Source: Actinomycetes bacterium (GTDB lineage Bacteria; Actinomycetota; Actinomycetes; Propionibacteriales; Propionibacteriaceae). From it: a stretch of DNA of 12,696 nt. Under the pieces are notes generated by a model. The model saw nothing but the letters and a program-made list of their open reading frames with translations. It was not told where the DNA came from and did not search any database. The translations under genes were made by a program, and so were the position numbers. Location of the stretch: assembly GCA_023443125.1 (NCBI GenBank), contig JAEZVO010000045.1:1-12696 (forward strand), written 5' to 3'. Shown one piece after another: positions 1 through 5,907 of the stretch (positions are counted from its first letter, which is position 1; every line of letters begins with the position of its first letter).

Positions 1-47
1 ACGGGGTGCCCACGTCGCGTTGGTCTCGGCCGCCTAGGATCGAAGTC

Positions 48-638
48 GTGCGAGAGTTTCACAAGCCAATTCGACGCCCCGGCGACTTCATCGAGGTGCT
101 GATGCCCTCGAGTGGCCCGTCGGAATCGTTAGCACACGATTCCGCGGCTGCGTTCCTCCACCGCGTGCGTGCGTCAAAGGATCCGGCGCTAGCTGGGCGC
201 ATCGTCGAGTATGTGCAAGAGCACGGGGTCGACGACGTGGCTGAGCTCTGGGCGGAGTCCGCGCCGGACACCTTGCCTGGGGCATTGTGGCGGCTGTACT
301 TACTCCGGCACGTGGTCGCTTCCGACGCAGCGCTGGCCGGGCTGCGATTCCGCCAGGGGCTCGCGGCGGCCTCCGAACGCGACGTCGTCGTCGCCGGCGC
401 CCCTCATGCGCCCTCACCCGACGAGGTGGTTGAGCTCGCGAACACCATCTTTCGAGGCGCGTTCGCGGGTGATTTCGCCGTCGCGCTCTACCGGGCAGCC
501 TCGTTCGCGCGCATCGAGGCTGCAGGCGCGGAAGACCTCGGGCGCGAGGATGAACGTCGCGTATCCGAGCGCTTCGCCTCCCTCGCGGAGGAGCTGGAAC
601 ACGCAGCCAAGCTCTGGTTGCAAGGGCGGCTCGCGTAG
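48..638 (+). CDS. Conserved-looking actinobacterial protein of unknown function
   Basis: I do not assign a function. The predicted protein is 196 residues and soluble, with no signal peptide or membrane segment. It is mostly helical, opening with a basic RRPGDF segment (residues 9-14) and carrying a helical core with the stretch LPGALWRLYLLR (76-87) and a second block DEVVELANTIFRGAFAGDFA (125-144). It ends in a charged helix. From memory, similar actinobacterial proteins of about 200 residues are sometimes labelled RNA polymerase beta subunit; nothing here supports that label, since no polymerase motif is present. I chose the GTG at 48 because AGGA lies eight bases upstream. The frame stays open to a GTG at 6 and to the window edge, so a longer N-terminus is possible. 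The stop is TAG. A 104-base gap separates it from the next gene, which has its own promoter, so the two are probably not co-transcribed. Confidence 0.75.
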   Translation: MREFHKPIRRPGDFIEVLMPSSGPSESLAHDSAAAFLHRVRASKDPALAGRIVEYVQEHGVDDVAELWAESAPDTLPGALWRLYLLRHVVASDAALAGLRFRQGLAAASERDVVVAGAPHAPSPDEVVELANTIFRGAFAGDFAVALYRAASFARIEAAGAEDLGREDERRVSERFASLAEELEHAAKLWLQGRLA

Positions 639-704
639 GCGGAGCCAGCCGCGTTGTGCGACCGTGCGCACGCCAGCTGCGAACAATTCCCTTGCCCAGA
701 CCCA

Positions 705-734
705 TTGACCTTACCGTTAAACGGAAGATATATT
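705..734 (+). promoter_or_regulatory. Sigma-70-type promoter of the NTase/HEPN unit, probably leaderless
   Basis: TTGACC (705-710) and TATATT (729-734) are separated by 18 bases, the best -35/-10 pair in the window. Transcription would start about seven bases after the -10, at or next to the GTG at 743. No Shine-Dalgarno sequence precedes that GTG. Together this suggests a leaderless mRNA. The region is distinctly AT-rich against its surroundings. Confidence 0.65.
712..726. promoter_or_regulatory. Palindromic operator candidate inside the promoter
   Basis: CCGTT-A-AACGG (714-724) is a perfect 5+1+5 palindrome. The outer T712 and A726 also pair across a mismatched position. It lies wholly in the spacer between the -35 and -10 boxes, where a bound protein would block RNA polymerase. 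The downstream gene begins with a winged-helix domain, so negative autoregulation is the natural inference. Binding is not shown. Confidence 0.45.
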
Positions 735-742
735 CCTGATTT

Positions 743-1336
743 GTGAAACCATCGCACTCGCAGTTGACGCCCTTCGTCCGCTCGGACGCCGTCGGCGCCA
801 TTCTTGCTGAGTTGCTCGGCCACCCTGACCGGGAGCTCTCGCTCTCCGAACTCGGACGGCGTACCGGAGTGAGCGCGCCGGTCGTGCACAGAGAGGTGAG
901 CAGGCTCGTCGATAATGACGTGCTGCTCGACCGTTACGAAGGACGCAACCGCCTCGTTCGCGCAAACGAGGAGCACGCACTGTTCACCTTGATGCGCGAT
1001 CTGATTGCCGCAACCTATGGGCCGGTACCTGTACTTCGCGAGCTCTTTGACGAGGTCGAGGGTATCGATCAGGCGCTCATCTACGGCTCATGGGCAGCTC
1101 GCAGAGCGGGCCTCAGCGGCCCATATCCCAATGACATCGACGTGCTCGTAATCGGTTCAACGCCACGGAAACTACTCGCCACGATCGCAGCACGAGCAGA
1201 AGAACGCCTATCGCTCCCCGTGAACGTGACGAGGCTCGGCCCGGACGACTGGAGCACGGACACACCATCACCGTTTGTGGCGACACTCAGGGAACGTCCA
1301 TTCGTAGACATCGCCACGGGTGAAGTTCATGAGTAG
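743..1336 (+). CDS. Winged-helix / MNT-type nucleotidyltransferase fusion protein
   Basis: A 197-residue two-domain protein. Residues about 14-75 form a MarR/ArsR-like winged helix: LSLSELGRRTGVSAPVVHRE is the helix-turn-helix, followed by a wing around DRYEGRNRLVRAN. Residues about 95-190 form a minimal nucleotidyltransferase of the DNA polymerase beta superfamily. GSW (115-117) and the metal-binding DID (131-133) are present. The position where the third carboxylate is expected seems to be Asn161 (PVNVT); as I recall, wHTH-NTase relatives often have Asn there. Partner: the next gene, a HEPN protein, overlaps it by eight bases. In MNT-HEPN modules the NTase is the antitoxin, in some cases modifying the HEPN toxin with AMP. 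The winged helix probably makes this protein the repressor of its own promoter. Start: GTG at 743, without a Shine-Dalgarno, just after a strong -10. The family call is firm; activity is inferred. Confidence 0.85.
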   Translation: MKPSHSQLTPFVRSDAVGAILAELLGHPDRELSLSELGRRTGVSAPVVHREVSRLVDNDVLLDRYEGRNRLVRANEEHALFTLMRDLIAATYGPVPVLRELFDEVEGIDQALIYGSWAARRAGLSGPYPNDIDVLVIGSTPRKLLATIAARAEERLSLPVNVTRLGPDDWSTDTPSPFVATLRERPFVDIATGEVHE

Positions 1337-1775
1337 CGTCATCGAGGACATGCTCGCCAATCGCCGGCTGGAGCGTGTCCAACCCAATGGAGCGCATGCG
1401 CACTACGTCATTCGTATGGCACAGCAGCACCTCGAAACAGCCAAGCTACTCGCACAAACGGCTGATCTCTCGATGGCTTTCACCGCCGCATACGACGGAG
1501 CTCGCAAAGCCCTGACCGCGGTGCTCTCCGTCGAGGGGTTACGGGTGCGACCCATTGGCGGCGCTCATCGCAACACAGGCATCGCAGCTGCGGTATTCGT
1601 CGACGATGCCTCGCTCGACGAATTTGATTGGATGCGTCAGGTTCGCAATGCGACGGAGTATCCCGACCCCTCACGCCCACCGGCTACTTCGCAGGATCTC
1701 TCCGAGGCCATCGAATCGGCGAGGGCCATCGTGGATGCCTGCGCTATCTACGTCGCAAACACTGCTTCTGCATGA
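1329..1775 (+). CDS. HEPN-domain protein (putative toxin partner of the NTase)
   Basis: A 148-residue all-helical protein with the HEPN layout: an N-terminal helical pair (AHAHYVIRMAQQHLETAKLL, 22-41), a helix containing MAFTAAYDGARKALTAVL (49-66), the turn GGAHRNTG (77-84), and the signature helix WMRQVRNATEYPD (101-113). Classical HEPN ribonucleases carry Rx4-6H. Here Arg106-Asn107 is followed by Tyr111 and no His occupies the expected place. This resembles SAV_6107-like or other atypical HEPN groups and leaves RNase activity doubtful. The Tyr is worth noting because AMP transfer in MntA-HepT targets a Tyr in the Rx4HxY motif. Start: ATG at 1329, with GGTGAA about five bases upstream; an in-frame GTG at 1320 is the alternative. 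The overlap with the NTase stop implies translational coupling. Its base composition looks a little less GC-rich than the metabolic genes downstream, which would fit horizontal spread of the pair, though this was judged by eye. Confidence 0.82.
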   Translation: MSSVIEDMLANRRLERVQPNGAHAHYVIRMAQQHLETAKLLAQTADLSMAFTAAYDGARKALTAVLSVEGLRVRPIGGAHRNTGIAAAVFVDDASLDEFDWMRQVRNATEYPDPSRPPATSQDLSEAIESARAIVDACAIYVANTASA

Positions 1776-1949
1776 CGAGGCTCCCGGCTAAGTAACTGAC
1801 CCCCCCAACAGGATCTCGCTCTCGCTTGGGCCAAGCGTGATGAGCTACTACAGTGGTGACGGCTGGGCCGCGGTAACCCCGGGCTCCAATATTTGCCGCT
1901 GCGAGCGGCCACGCGCCGAGAGGCGTTCTGCGGTCCGGCCCTCAACTGT
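1776..1949. other. Convergent intergenic region with two small palindromes
   Basis: This gap separates the HEPN gene (+) from the end of the ESX-like operon (-). It holds a perfect inverted repeat, CGCTTGG-G-CCAAGCG (1823-1837), and a second, GCCGCT-GCG-AGCGGC (1895-1909). Either could fold and serve as a factor-assisted terminator for one of the converging transcripts. Neither is followed by a T-run in either direction, so an intrinsic terminator is not established. No convincing gene or gene remnant is visible here. Confidence 0.4.
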
Positions 1950-2699
1950 TCAGCGAGGCTGGTTCAACAGCGCATGGAATCCGGCCTGGAGCACGCGACG
2001 TTCCCGCTCAAACTGGGCGAGTTCGTCGGCCATCGGATGCTTGGGTGGCACGTACGCCGCCTGCGCGCGCGTCGCGGCTTTCAGCACCTGATTCGCAATC
2101 TGCCCGGGCTGTGCATGCAATATCCACTGCTTGTCGAACTCCGCCGTCGCCGGCATACCGCCAGGGCTCAGCGTCACGGTGACGCCCTTCGCCTTCCCCT
2201 CCATGGGCTGCGGCTCCTGCTCTATCTTCGCGGCGCGATCGATCGCAGCCTTCCATGCCGCCTCGTGGTCGTCCATCATGCGCAGATACGCCTCGAGCGA
2301 CTCCAGACCAAAATCAGGCAGATCGGGAAACTCAAGCTCCGAGAGATCCTCCTGCCCCACCTCGACCTCCGACAACGTGAGCATCGCCGCAGCAAAGGCC
2401 TCCTGAAACGCGACCTCCAACTCCTCGATCGTGCGCAGCTTCGACGTCCAGTTGGAATTCACCCGCACCCCGACGAGCTGGTCGCCGTCGTAGCGCAACC
2501 ACACCGTCCGCTTCGAGTCCCGCGTGGTGCCCTCCGTGCCCTCGTCCTCGCCCGGCTCCTCATCGACGAAGTCAGCGGCGGGCACTTCGTCGGAGCTCTC
2601 CGCTTCCTGGGGCCCATCGCCGCTCGATCCGCCCAGTGTGGGCGCGAGGAGATCGTCGTCGTATTCACTCGCTTCGTACCCGAGCGGGCCGGCGCTCAT
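1950..2699 (-). CDS. Acidic protein with two YbaB/EspL-like repeats, ESX-associated
   Basis: A 249-residue cytosolic-looking protein. Residues 1-62 are strongly acidic and low in complexity, probably disordered. Two similar segments follow. Residues 65-105 start TVWLRYDGDQLVGVRV, and residues 174-214 start TVTLSPGGMPATAEF. Each reads as a short beta hairpin, a Trp (84 and 192), then a helix rich in Ala. That is the general shape of YbaB/EbfC proteins, which include EspL of the mycobacterial ESX-1 locus. Between them lies an acidic helical linker (residues 115-160). The family call is by pattern and is tentative. It is the last of three overlapping genes: its ATG shares the ATGA junction with the stop of the gene before, with no strong Shine-Dalgarno, which points to translational coupling. 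Its likely role is as chaperone or adaptor for the secreted upstream partners. The open frame extends far upstream of this ATG, but that part is a shadow of the neighbour. Confidence 0.72.
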   Translation of the reverse strand: MSAGPLGYEASEYDDDLLAPTLGGSSGDGPQEAESSDEVPAADFVDEEPGEDEGTEGTTRDSKRTVWLRYDGDQLVGVRVNSNWTSKLRTIEELEVAFQEAFAAAMLTLSEVEVGQEDLSELEFPDLPDFGLESLEAYLRMMDDHEAAWKAAIDRAAKIEQEPQPMEGKAKGVTVTLSPGGMPATAEFDKQWILHAQPGQIANQVLKAATRAQAAYVPPKHPMADELAQFERERRVLQAGFHALLNQPR

Positions 2700-3691
2700 C
2701 GGCTCAACCCGAACTTCGGCAGCCGGTATCGCACCCTGGCGGACTCCGCCGACGCGTGCGCGCTGATCTGGGTAGAGGTGTTGCCAGCGCGCGTGCCTGC
2801 CATATCCAGGCCGGACGGCCAACCCTTCTGTGTGACCGCGAGCGCGCTGCGCACCGCGGCGAGCTGGGAGGCCACGGAGTTGGAACCCGAGTCGGACACC
2901 GAGAATACCGAGTCCAGCTCTGCGCTGAGGTCGTCGAGGATTGCTCGCCAGTTGTTGCTGAGCGGGTACAAACCGCGAAAGATGCGCATGAACGGGTTCT
3001 GCAGCGTCGCATCGACCTGGTCGGCCTGCACCATCGCGAACCGCAGCGCCCGCTCGGCGGCGCACAGCACGGCCTTGTTGAGGTCGCGGTACATGGCGTA
3101 GGAATCCGACATCACGCGCGGCAGATGCTGAAACTCCTTGCTGGCTTCGATCTGCACATCCACCATGTTGCCGTAGGTCGACGACGCGGCGCCGTCCCAA
3201 CCCATCACCTTGCTCAGCAGCAGCACCTGCTTGTTGATTTCCTGGGCACGCACGCTTGCCTGGCGCCACATCTCCGACGTCTTGTCGAGCTGGTCGGGCA
3301 CGGGCAGCCTCGGCTCGGCGTGCGACTCAATCTTGCTCCGAATGTCAGCCAATGCGTTGTCGAGCTGGCGCCTGAGGGCGCGCACTTTGCTGTTGAAGAT
3401 CTGCGCCGCGAAGCCGAGAGTGAACACCTTCTTCAGCCACCACCAGAGGCCGTCGGTGATGTCTCGACGGTCGGCCTCCCAGTCGGCCTGCACCCGCTGC
3501 TCGAGCTGCTCGAGCCGTTCCATGATGCGCCGGTACGATTCAGACGCGAGCTCCTCGCCGGTGATGCGCCGGTCGCTCATGTAGGAGCGCAGCGACTTCG
3601 ACACGCCTTCCGCCGTCTCCGTGATACCGCCGCCGCGCTTGCCGAACAGGTCTTGCAGCGCGCCTGGGATCGATTCCAAGATCGTTGTCAC
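2696..3691 (-). CDS. Helical WxG-hairpin protein of an ESX-like cluster
   Basis: A 331-residue, almost entirely alpha-helical protein. I do not recognise it as a named family. Residues 47-75 form an amphipathic, coiled-coil-like segment (ERLEQLEQRVQADWEADR). A Trp-rich, more hydrophobic patch follows (GLWWWLKKVFTLGFAAQIF, 81-99), too charged at its flanks to be a sure membrane helix. Residues about 135-230 look like a WXG100-type hairpin: a helix, then Trp166-Asp-Gly168, then a second helix beginning AASSTYGNMVD. The C-terminal 60 residues are Ser/Ala-rich and end basic. No signal peptide is present. The start is GTG at 3691, with GGAAGGA on the coding strand seven bases upstream. It overlaps the gene before it by four bases and the next gene by four bases. 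A secreted or structural partner in type VII secretion is the best reading, from the WxG hairpin and the EspC-like neighbour. Confidence 0.72.
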   Translation of the reverse strand: MTTILESIPGALQDLFGKRGGGITETAEGVSKSLRSYMSDRRITGEELASESYRRIMERLEQLEQRVQADWEADRRDITDGLWWWLKKVFTLGFAAQIFNSKVRALRRQLDNALADIRSKIESHAEPRLPVPDQLDKTSEMWRQASVRAQEINKQVLLLSKVMGWDGAASSTYGNMVDVQIEASKEFQHLPRVMSDSYAMYRDLNKAVLCAAERALRFAMVQADQVDATLQNPFMRIFRGLYPLSNNWRAILDDLSAELDSVFSVSDSGSNSVASQLAAVRSALAVTQKGWPSGLDMAGTRAGNTSTQISAHASAESARVRYRLPKFGLSR

Positions 3692-4548
3692 TTCGACGTC
3701 CTTCCAGCTTCCTTCGCCAGGCGAGCGTTGTGCAGCTCACGCTCGTCGTACTCACCCGCCGCACCGTGCAGCCTTCGATCGATAGCGACGAACTCATTGC
3801 TCGCCTGCTGGGCGTAGTGCTTGGTGAGCTGCGACAGTTCGTTCGTCGGGCCCTGCGCCACGTTCGCGAACCCGAGGTCGTGCGGGATCTGCATCGCCTG
3901 GTCAGCCGCGCCCATGATGTGCGCGACCGCCTGCCACCCCGTCGCTGCCTGCCGCAGGCGTTCCGGCTCGACGGTATACCCGTCGACGCGGTGGTCTCCC
4001 GCGCCGTGTGTGCCGGCGACGGAGTCGCCGTCCGTTGTGCCCTCGGATGCTTCAGTGCCAGAAAGCATGCCCGACGGGGATTCGTCGGGGTTCGTGCCTC
4101 CCGCGGCCATCACGCCGCCAGGCGCACTGTGCGCGCCAGCCGCGACACCGCTCGGGCCTCCGGCAGCGGCACCGATGCCGCCCGCCCCGGCGCTTGCTCC
4201 GACGCCGCCTGCTCCAGCCGTGCTGCTCACACCTGCGGCTCCAGGAGCAGCGAGCCCGCCGGGAAGGCCGCTCAGCCCGGATTGGGCCGCGCCCGCCTGC
4301 GCCGCGCCGCTCTGGGCTGCCCCGGCTTGGGCCCCAGCTGCGCCGCCAGCGCCGCCCATCATCATCGGCGGCATGGCGCCCGGGCCGCCCCGCTGACCCG
4401 CGGTGCGCCCGACAGCGTGGGGATTGATCCGGCCTTCGGTGATATCGGCGCCATCCACCACGTCGCTTGATTCGCTGGTGATGCCGCCGAGTCGCGCCGC
4501 CACGGCGGACTCATTCAACATCTTCCAAGCTTGCTCTGCCTCGGTCAC
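3688..4548 (-). CDS. EspC-like type VII secretion substrate with Ala/Gly-rich linker
   Basis: A 286-residue protein in three parts. Residues 1-66 are a short helix followed by a flexible region ending in MPPMMMGG (59-66), a Met/Pro-rich stretch often seen in actinobacterial ESX-secreted proteins. Residues 65-149 are almost purely Ala/Gly/Ser/Gln, with GAAQ units repeated three times. Residues about 192-274 form a two-helix hairpin of the EspC (DUF2580) type: VEPERLRQAATGWQAVAHI, a turn, then NELSQLTKHYAQQASNEFVA. It ends in Tyr-Asp-Glu-Arg-Glu (267-271), which fits the YxxxD/E type VII secretion signal. I chose the GTG at 4548 because GAGG lies five bases upstream. The longer TTG start at 4581 has no Shine-Dalgarno and falls within a palindrome. 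First gene of the three-gene overlapping operon. The domain call is from pattern and not from a search. Confidence 0.75.
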   Translation of the reverse strand: MTEAEQAWKMLNESAVAARLGGITSESSDVVDGADITEGRINPHAVGRTAGQRGGPGAMPPMMMGGAGGAAGAQAGAAQSGAAQAGAAQSGLSGLPGGLAAPGAAGVSSTAGAGGVGASAGAGGIGAAAGGPSGVAAGAHSAPGGVMAAGGTNPDESPSGMLSGTEASEGTTDGDSVAGTHGAGDHRVDGYTVEPERLRQAATGWQAVAHIMGAADQAMQIPHDLGFANVAQGPTNELSQLTKHYAQQASNEFVAIDRRLHGAAGEYDERELHNARLAKEAGRTSK

Positions 4549-4566
4549 TCTCGCCTCGCTCGGATC

Positions 4567-4581
4567 TTGCAGGGGCTGCAA
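4567..4581. promoter_or_regulatory. Perfect palindrome upstream of the ESX-like operon
   Basis: TTGCAG-GGG-CTGCAA is a perfect inverted repeat with 6-base arms. It lies between the divergent ESX-like operon and metB, about 19 bases upstream of the preferred GTG. It could be an operator or a small leader hairpin. Confidence 0.3.
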
Positions 4582-4587
4582 ATCATG

Positions 4588-4615
4588 TTGTCGTTCTACA
4601 AGTCAAACCTATGCA
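4588..4615 (+). promoter_or_regulatory. Possible metB promoter
   Basis: TTGTCG (4588-4593) and TATGCA (4610-4615) are spaced by 16 bases, giving a leader of roughly 100 bases before metB. A -10-like TAGGTT lies on the opposite strand at 4611-4606, so back-to-back promoters are possible. The -35 match is imperfect. I see no recognisable SAM riboswitch in the leader. Confidence 0.3.
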
Positions 4616-4706
4616 GTGCGTGGTTCACTCCGCACCATTCCACGGCACCAACGCTGCGGGATGGACACCTCACGCTGGCGCCTCGCGAACCGGCTACGTT
4701 GGGGCG

Positions 4707-4713
4707 AAGGAGG
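4707..4713 (+). promoter_or_regulatory. Ribosome binding site that fixes the metB start
   Basis: AAGGAGG, five bases before the ATG at 4719, is a near-perfect Shine-Dalgarno. It rules out the in-frame upstream starts: the frame is open from 4611. Confidence 0.85.
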
Positions 4714-4718
4714 AATCG

Positions 4719-5885
4719 ATGGCTGAACTTGGATCATGGACGAACGCCGCGCAAGCGGGGCTCGACACCGACACTGGGCGGGGCGCGGTCGTGCCGCCGA
4801 TCTACCTGTCCACGAACTACGTGTTCAACGACATTGGCGAACCTCGCGACCACGACTACTCGCGAGCCGCAAACCCCACCCGTGACGTGCTCGCCAACGC
4901 GCTCACGAGCCTCGAAGGCGGCGCCGGCGCGGTGCCCGTCGCGAGCGGCATGGCGGCCGTCGTACTCGCCATCGAAACGCTAGTGCCCGTCGGCGGGCGC
5001 ATCGTCGCACCACACGACGCGTACGGCGGCACCTGGCGGCTGCTCACCTGGTGGGCTGAGCGCGGGAGGGTCACCGTCGATTATGTAGACCTCACCGACC
5101 TCGACGCTGCCGCGGCGGCACTCTCGACGCCGGCCGATCTCGTGTGGATCGAGACGCCGTCGAATCCGCTCCTGCGGATCACCGACATCGAACGCGTCAC
5201 CGAGCTCGGGCACGCTGCCGGGGCGAGTGTCGTCGTCGACAACACCTTCTGCACCCCCTTGCTGCAGCAACCCCTCAGCTTCGGCGCCGACGCCGTTGCG
5301 CACTCGACGACGAAGTTCATCGCCGGACATTCCGACGTGGTGGGCGGCGCCGTTGTGGCCGCCACCCCTGAGCTTCAGGAGCAGCTCACTGGCTGGGCGA
5401 AGACGCTCGGGCTCACCGCCGGCGCGATGGACAGCTACCTCACCATGCGCGGCCTGCGCTCCCTCGACGCGCGGCTTCGCGTGCACGCCGCGAACGCTGA
5501 GGCGGTGATCGACGCGTTCGACGGCCACCCCGTCGTCGAGGCGCTCCACTACCCCGGCCTCCCCGATCACCCCGACTACCAGCTCGCCCAGCAGCAGATG
5601 CGCACGCCTGGGTCGATGGTCACCGTCGAACTGCGCGGCGGCGAGCCCACCGTCAAACGCTTCCTGGACGGGCTTACTGTGTTCCACCTGGCGGAGTCGC
5701 TGGGCGGCACCGAGTCGCTGGTGTGCCACCCCGCGACGATGACCCACGGCGCCATGAGCCCAGAGGCGCAGAAAGCCGCCGGCATCACCCCCGGCATGCT
5801 GCGCTTCAGCGTTGGCCTCGAAGGCGTCGACGACCTCGTCACCGTCATCGCTGAAGCTTTAGAGCAGGCTGAGCTCGCACTCTGA
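4719..5885 (+). CDS. metB: Cystathionine gamma-synthase
   Basis: A 388-residue cytosolic enzyme of the Cys/Met-metabolism PLP family. It joins an activated homoserine ester to cysteine to give cystathionine, the transsulfuration route to methionine. It follows E. coli MetB closely block by block: VVPPIYLSTNY, HDYSRAANPTRDVL (45-58), the PLP-ring stacking region APHDAYGG, ETPSNPLLRI, VVDNTF with the PLP-binding Asp (174), the Schiff-base Lys199 in HSTTKFIAGHSDVV, and the C-terminal AESLGGTESLVCHPATMTH. The length is normal. O-succinyl- or O-acetylhomoserine could be the acyl substrate; the sequence alone does not decide this. Cystathionine gamma-lyase is the main alternative, but the HDYSR and DSYLTMRGLRSL segments favour MetB. 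It is divergent from the ESX-like operon. Only 22 bases separate its stop from the DUF4032 gene, which has its own -10. Confidence 0.93.
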   Translation: MAELGSWTNAAQAGLDTDTGRGAVVPPIYLSTNYVFNDIGEPRDHDYSRAANPTRDVLANALTSLEGGAGAVPVASGMAAVVLAIETLVPVGGRIVAPHDAYGGTWRLLTWWAERGRVTVDYVDLTDLDAAAAALSTPADLVWIETPSNPLLRITDIERVTELGHAAGASVVVDNTFCTPLLQQPLSFGADAVAHSTTKFIAGHSDVVGGAVVAATPELQEQLTGWAKTLGLTAGAMDSYLTMRGLRSLDARLRVHAANAEAVIDAFDGHPVVEALHYPGLPDHPDYQLAQQQMRTPGSMVTVELRGGEPTVKRFLDGLTVFHLAESLGGTESLVCHPATMTHGAMSPEAQKAAGITPGMLRFSVGLEGVDDLVTVIAEALEQAELAL

Positions 5886-5894
5886 GACGCCCAT

Positions 5895-5900
5895 TAGACT
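5895..5900 (+). promoter_or_regulatory. -10 box of a probable leaderless transcript (DUF4032 gene)
   Basis: TAGACT ends seven bases before the ATG at 5908, so transcription would begin at the start codon. No good -35 is visible 17-18 bases upstream and no proper Shine-Dalgarno precedes the ATG. The identical hexamer serves cysS at 7447. Confidence 0.45.
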
Positions 5901-5907
5901 ACGGGGC

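Noticed and set aside
656..671. Hairpin GTGCG-ACCGTG-CGCAC as terminator of the first gene
   Set aside because: Only five base pairs and no T-run follow; such stems are common by chance at this GC content.
88..801. Minus-strand open frames over the first gene and promoter region
   Set aside because: Arg-rich low-information translation, no ribosome binding site, and they run through the strong plus-strand promoter at 705-734.
1776..1949. Insertion-sequence remnant between the HEPN gene and the ESX-like operon
   Set aside because: No terminal inverted repeats, target duplications or transposase fragment could be identified; only two small palindromes.
1893..3817. Long plus-strand open frames across the ESX-like operon
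   Set aside because: Their translations are His/Arg/Leu-rich without motifs, while the minus-strand frames form overlapping genes with good starts and recognisable hairpins.
3930..3990. The long TTG-start version of the EspC-like protein and possible frameshifts in its linker
   Set aside because: The minus frame is open without interruption through the linker and hairpin, and the GTG at 4548 has the better ribosome binding site.
4281..4350. DNA repeats within the EspC-like gene as a CRISPR or tandem-repeat array
   Set aside because: They encode Ala/Gly/Gln units in frame; units are short, imperfect, and have no spacers, so they are coding low-complexity sequence.
4616..4718. SAM riboswitch or other leader element ahead of metB
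   Set aside because: The leader is about 100 bases but I could not lay out a conserved SAM-binding core or a stable multi-stem structure.
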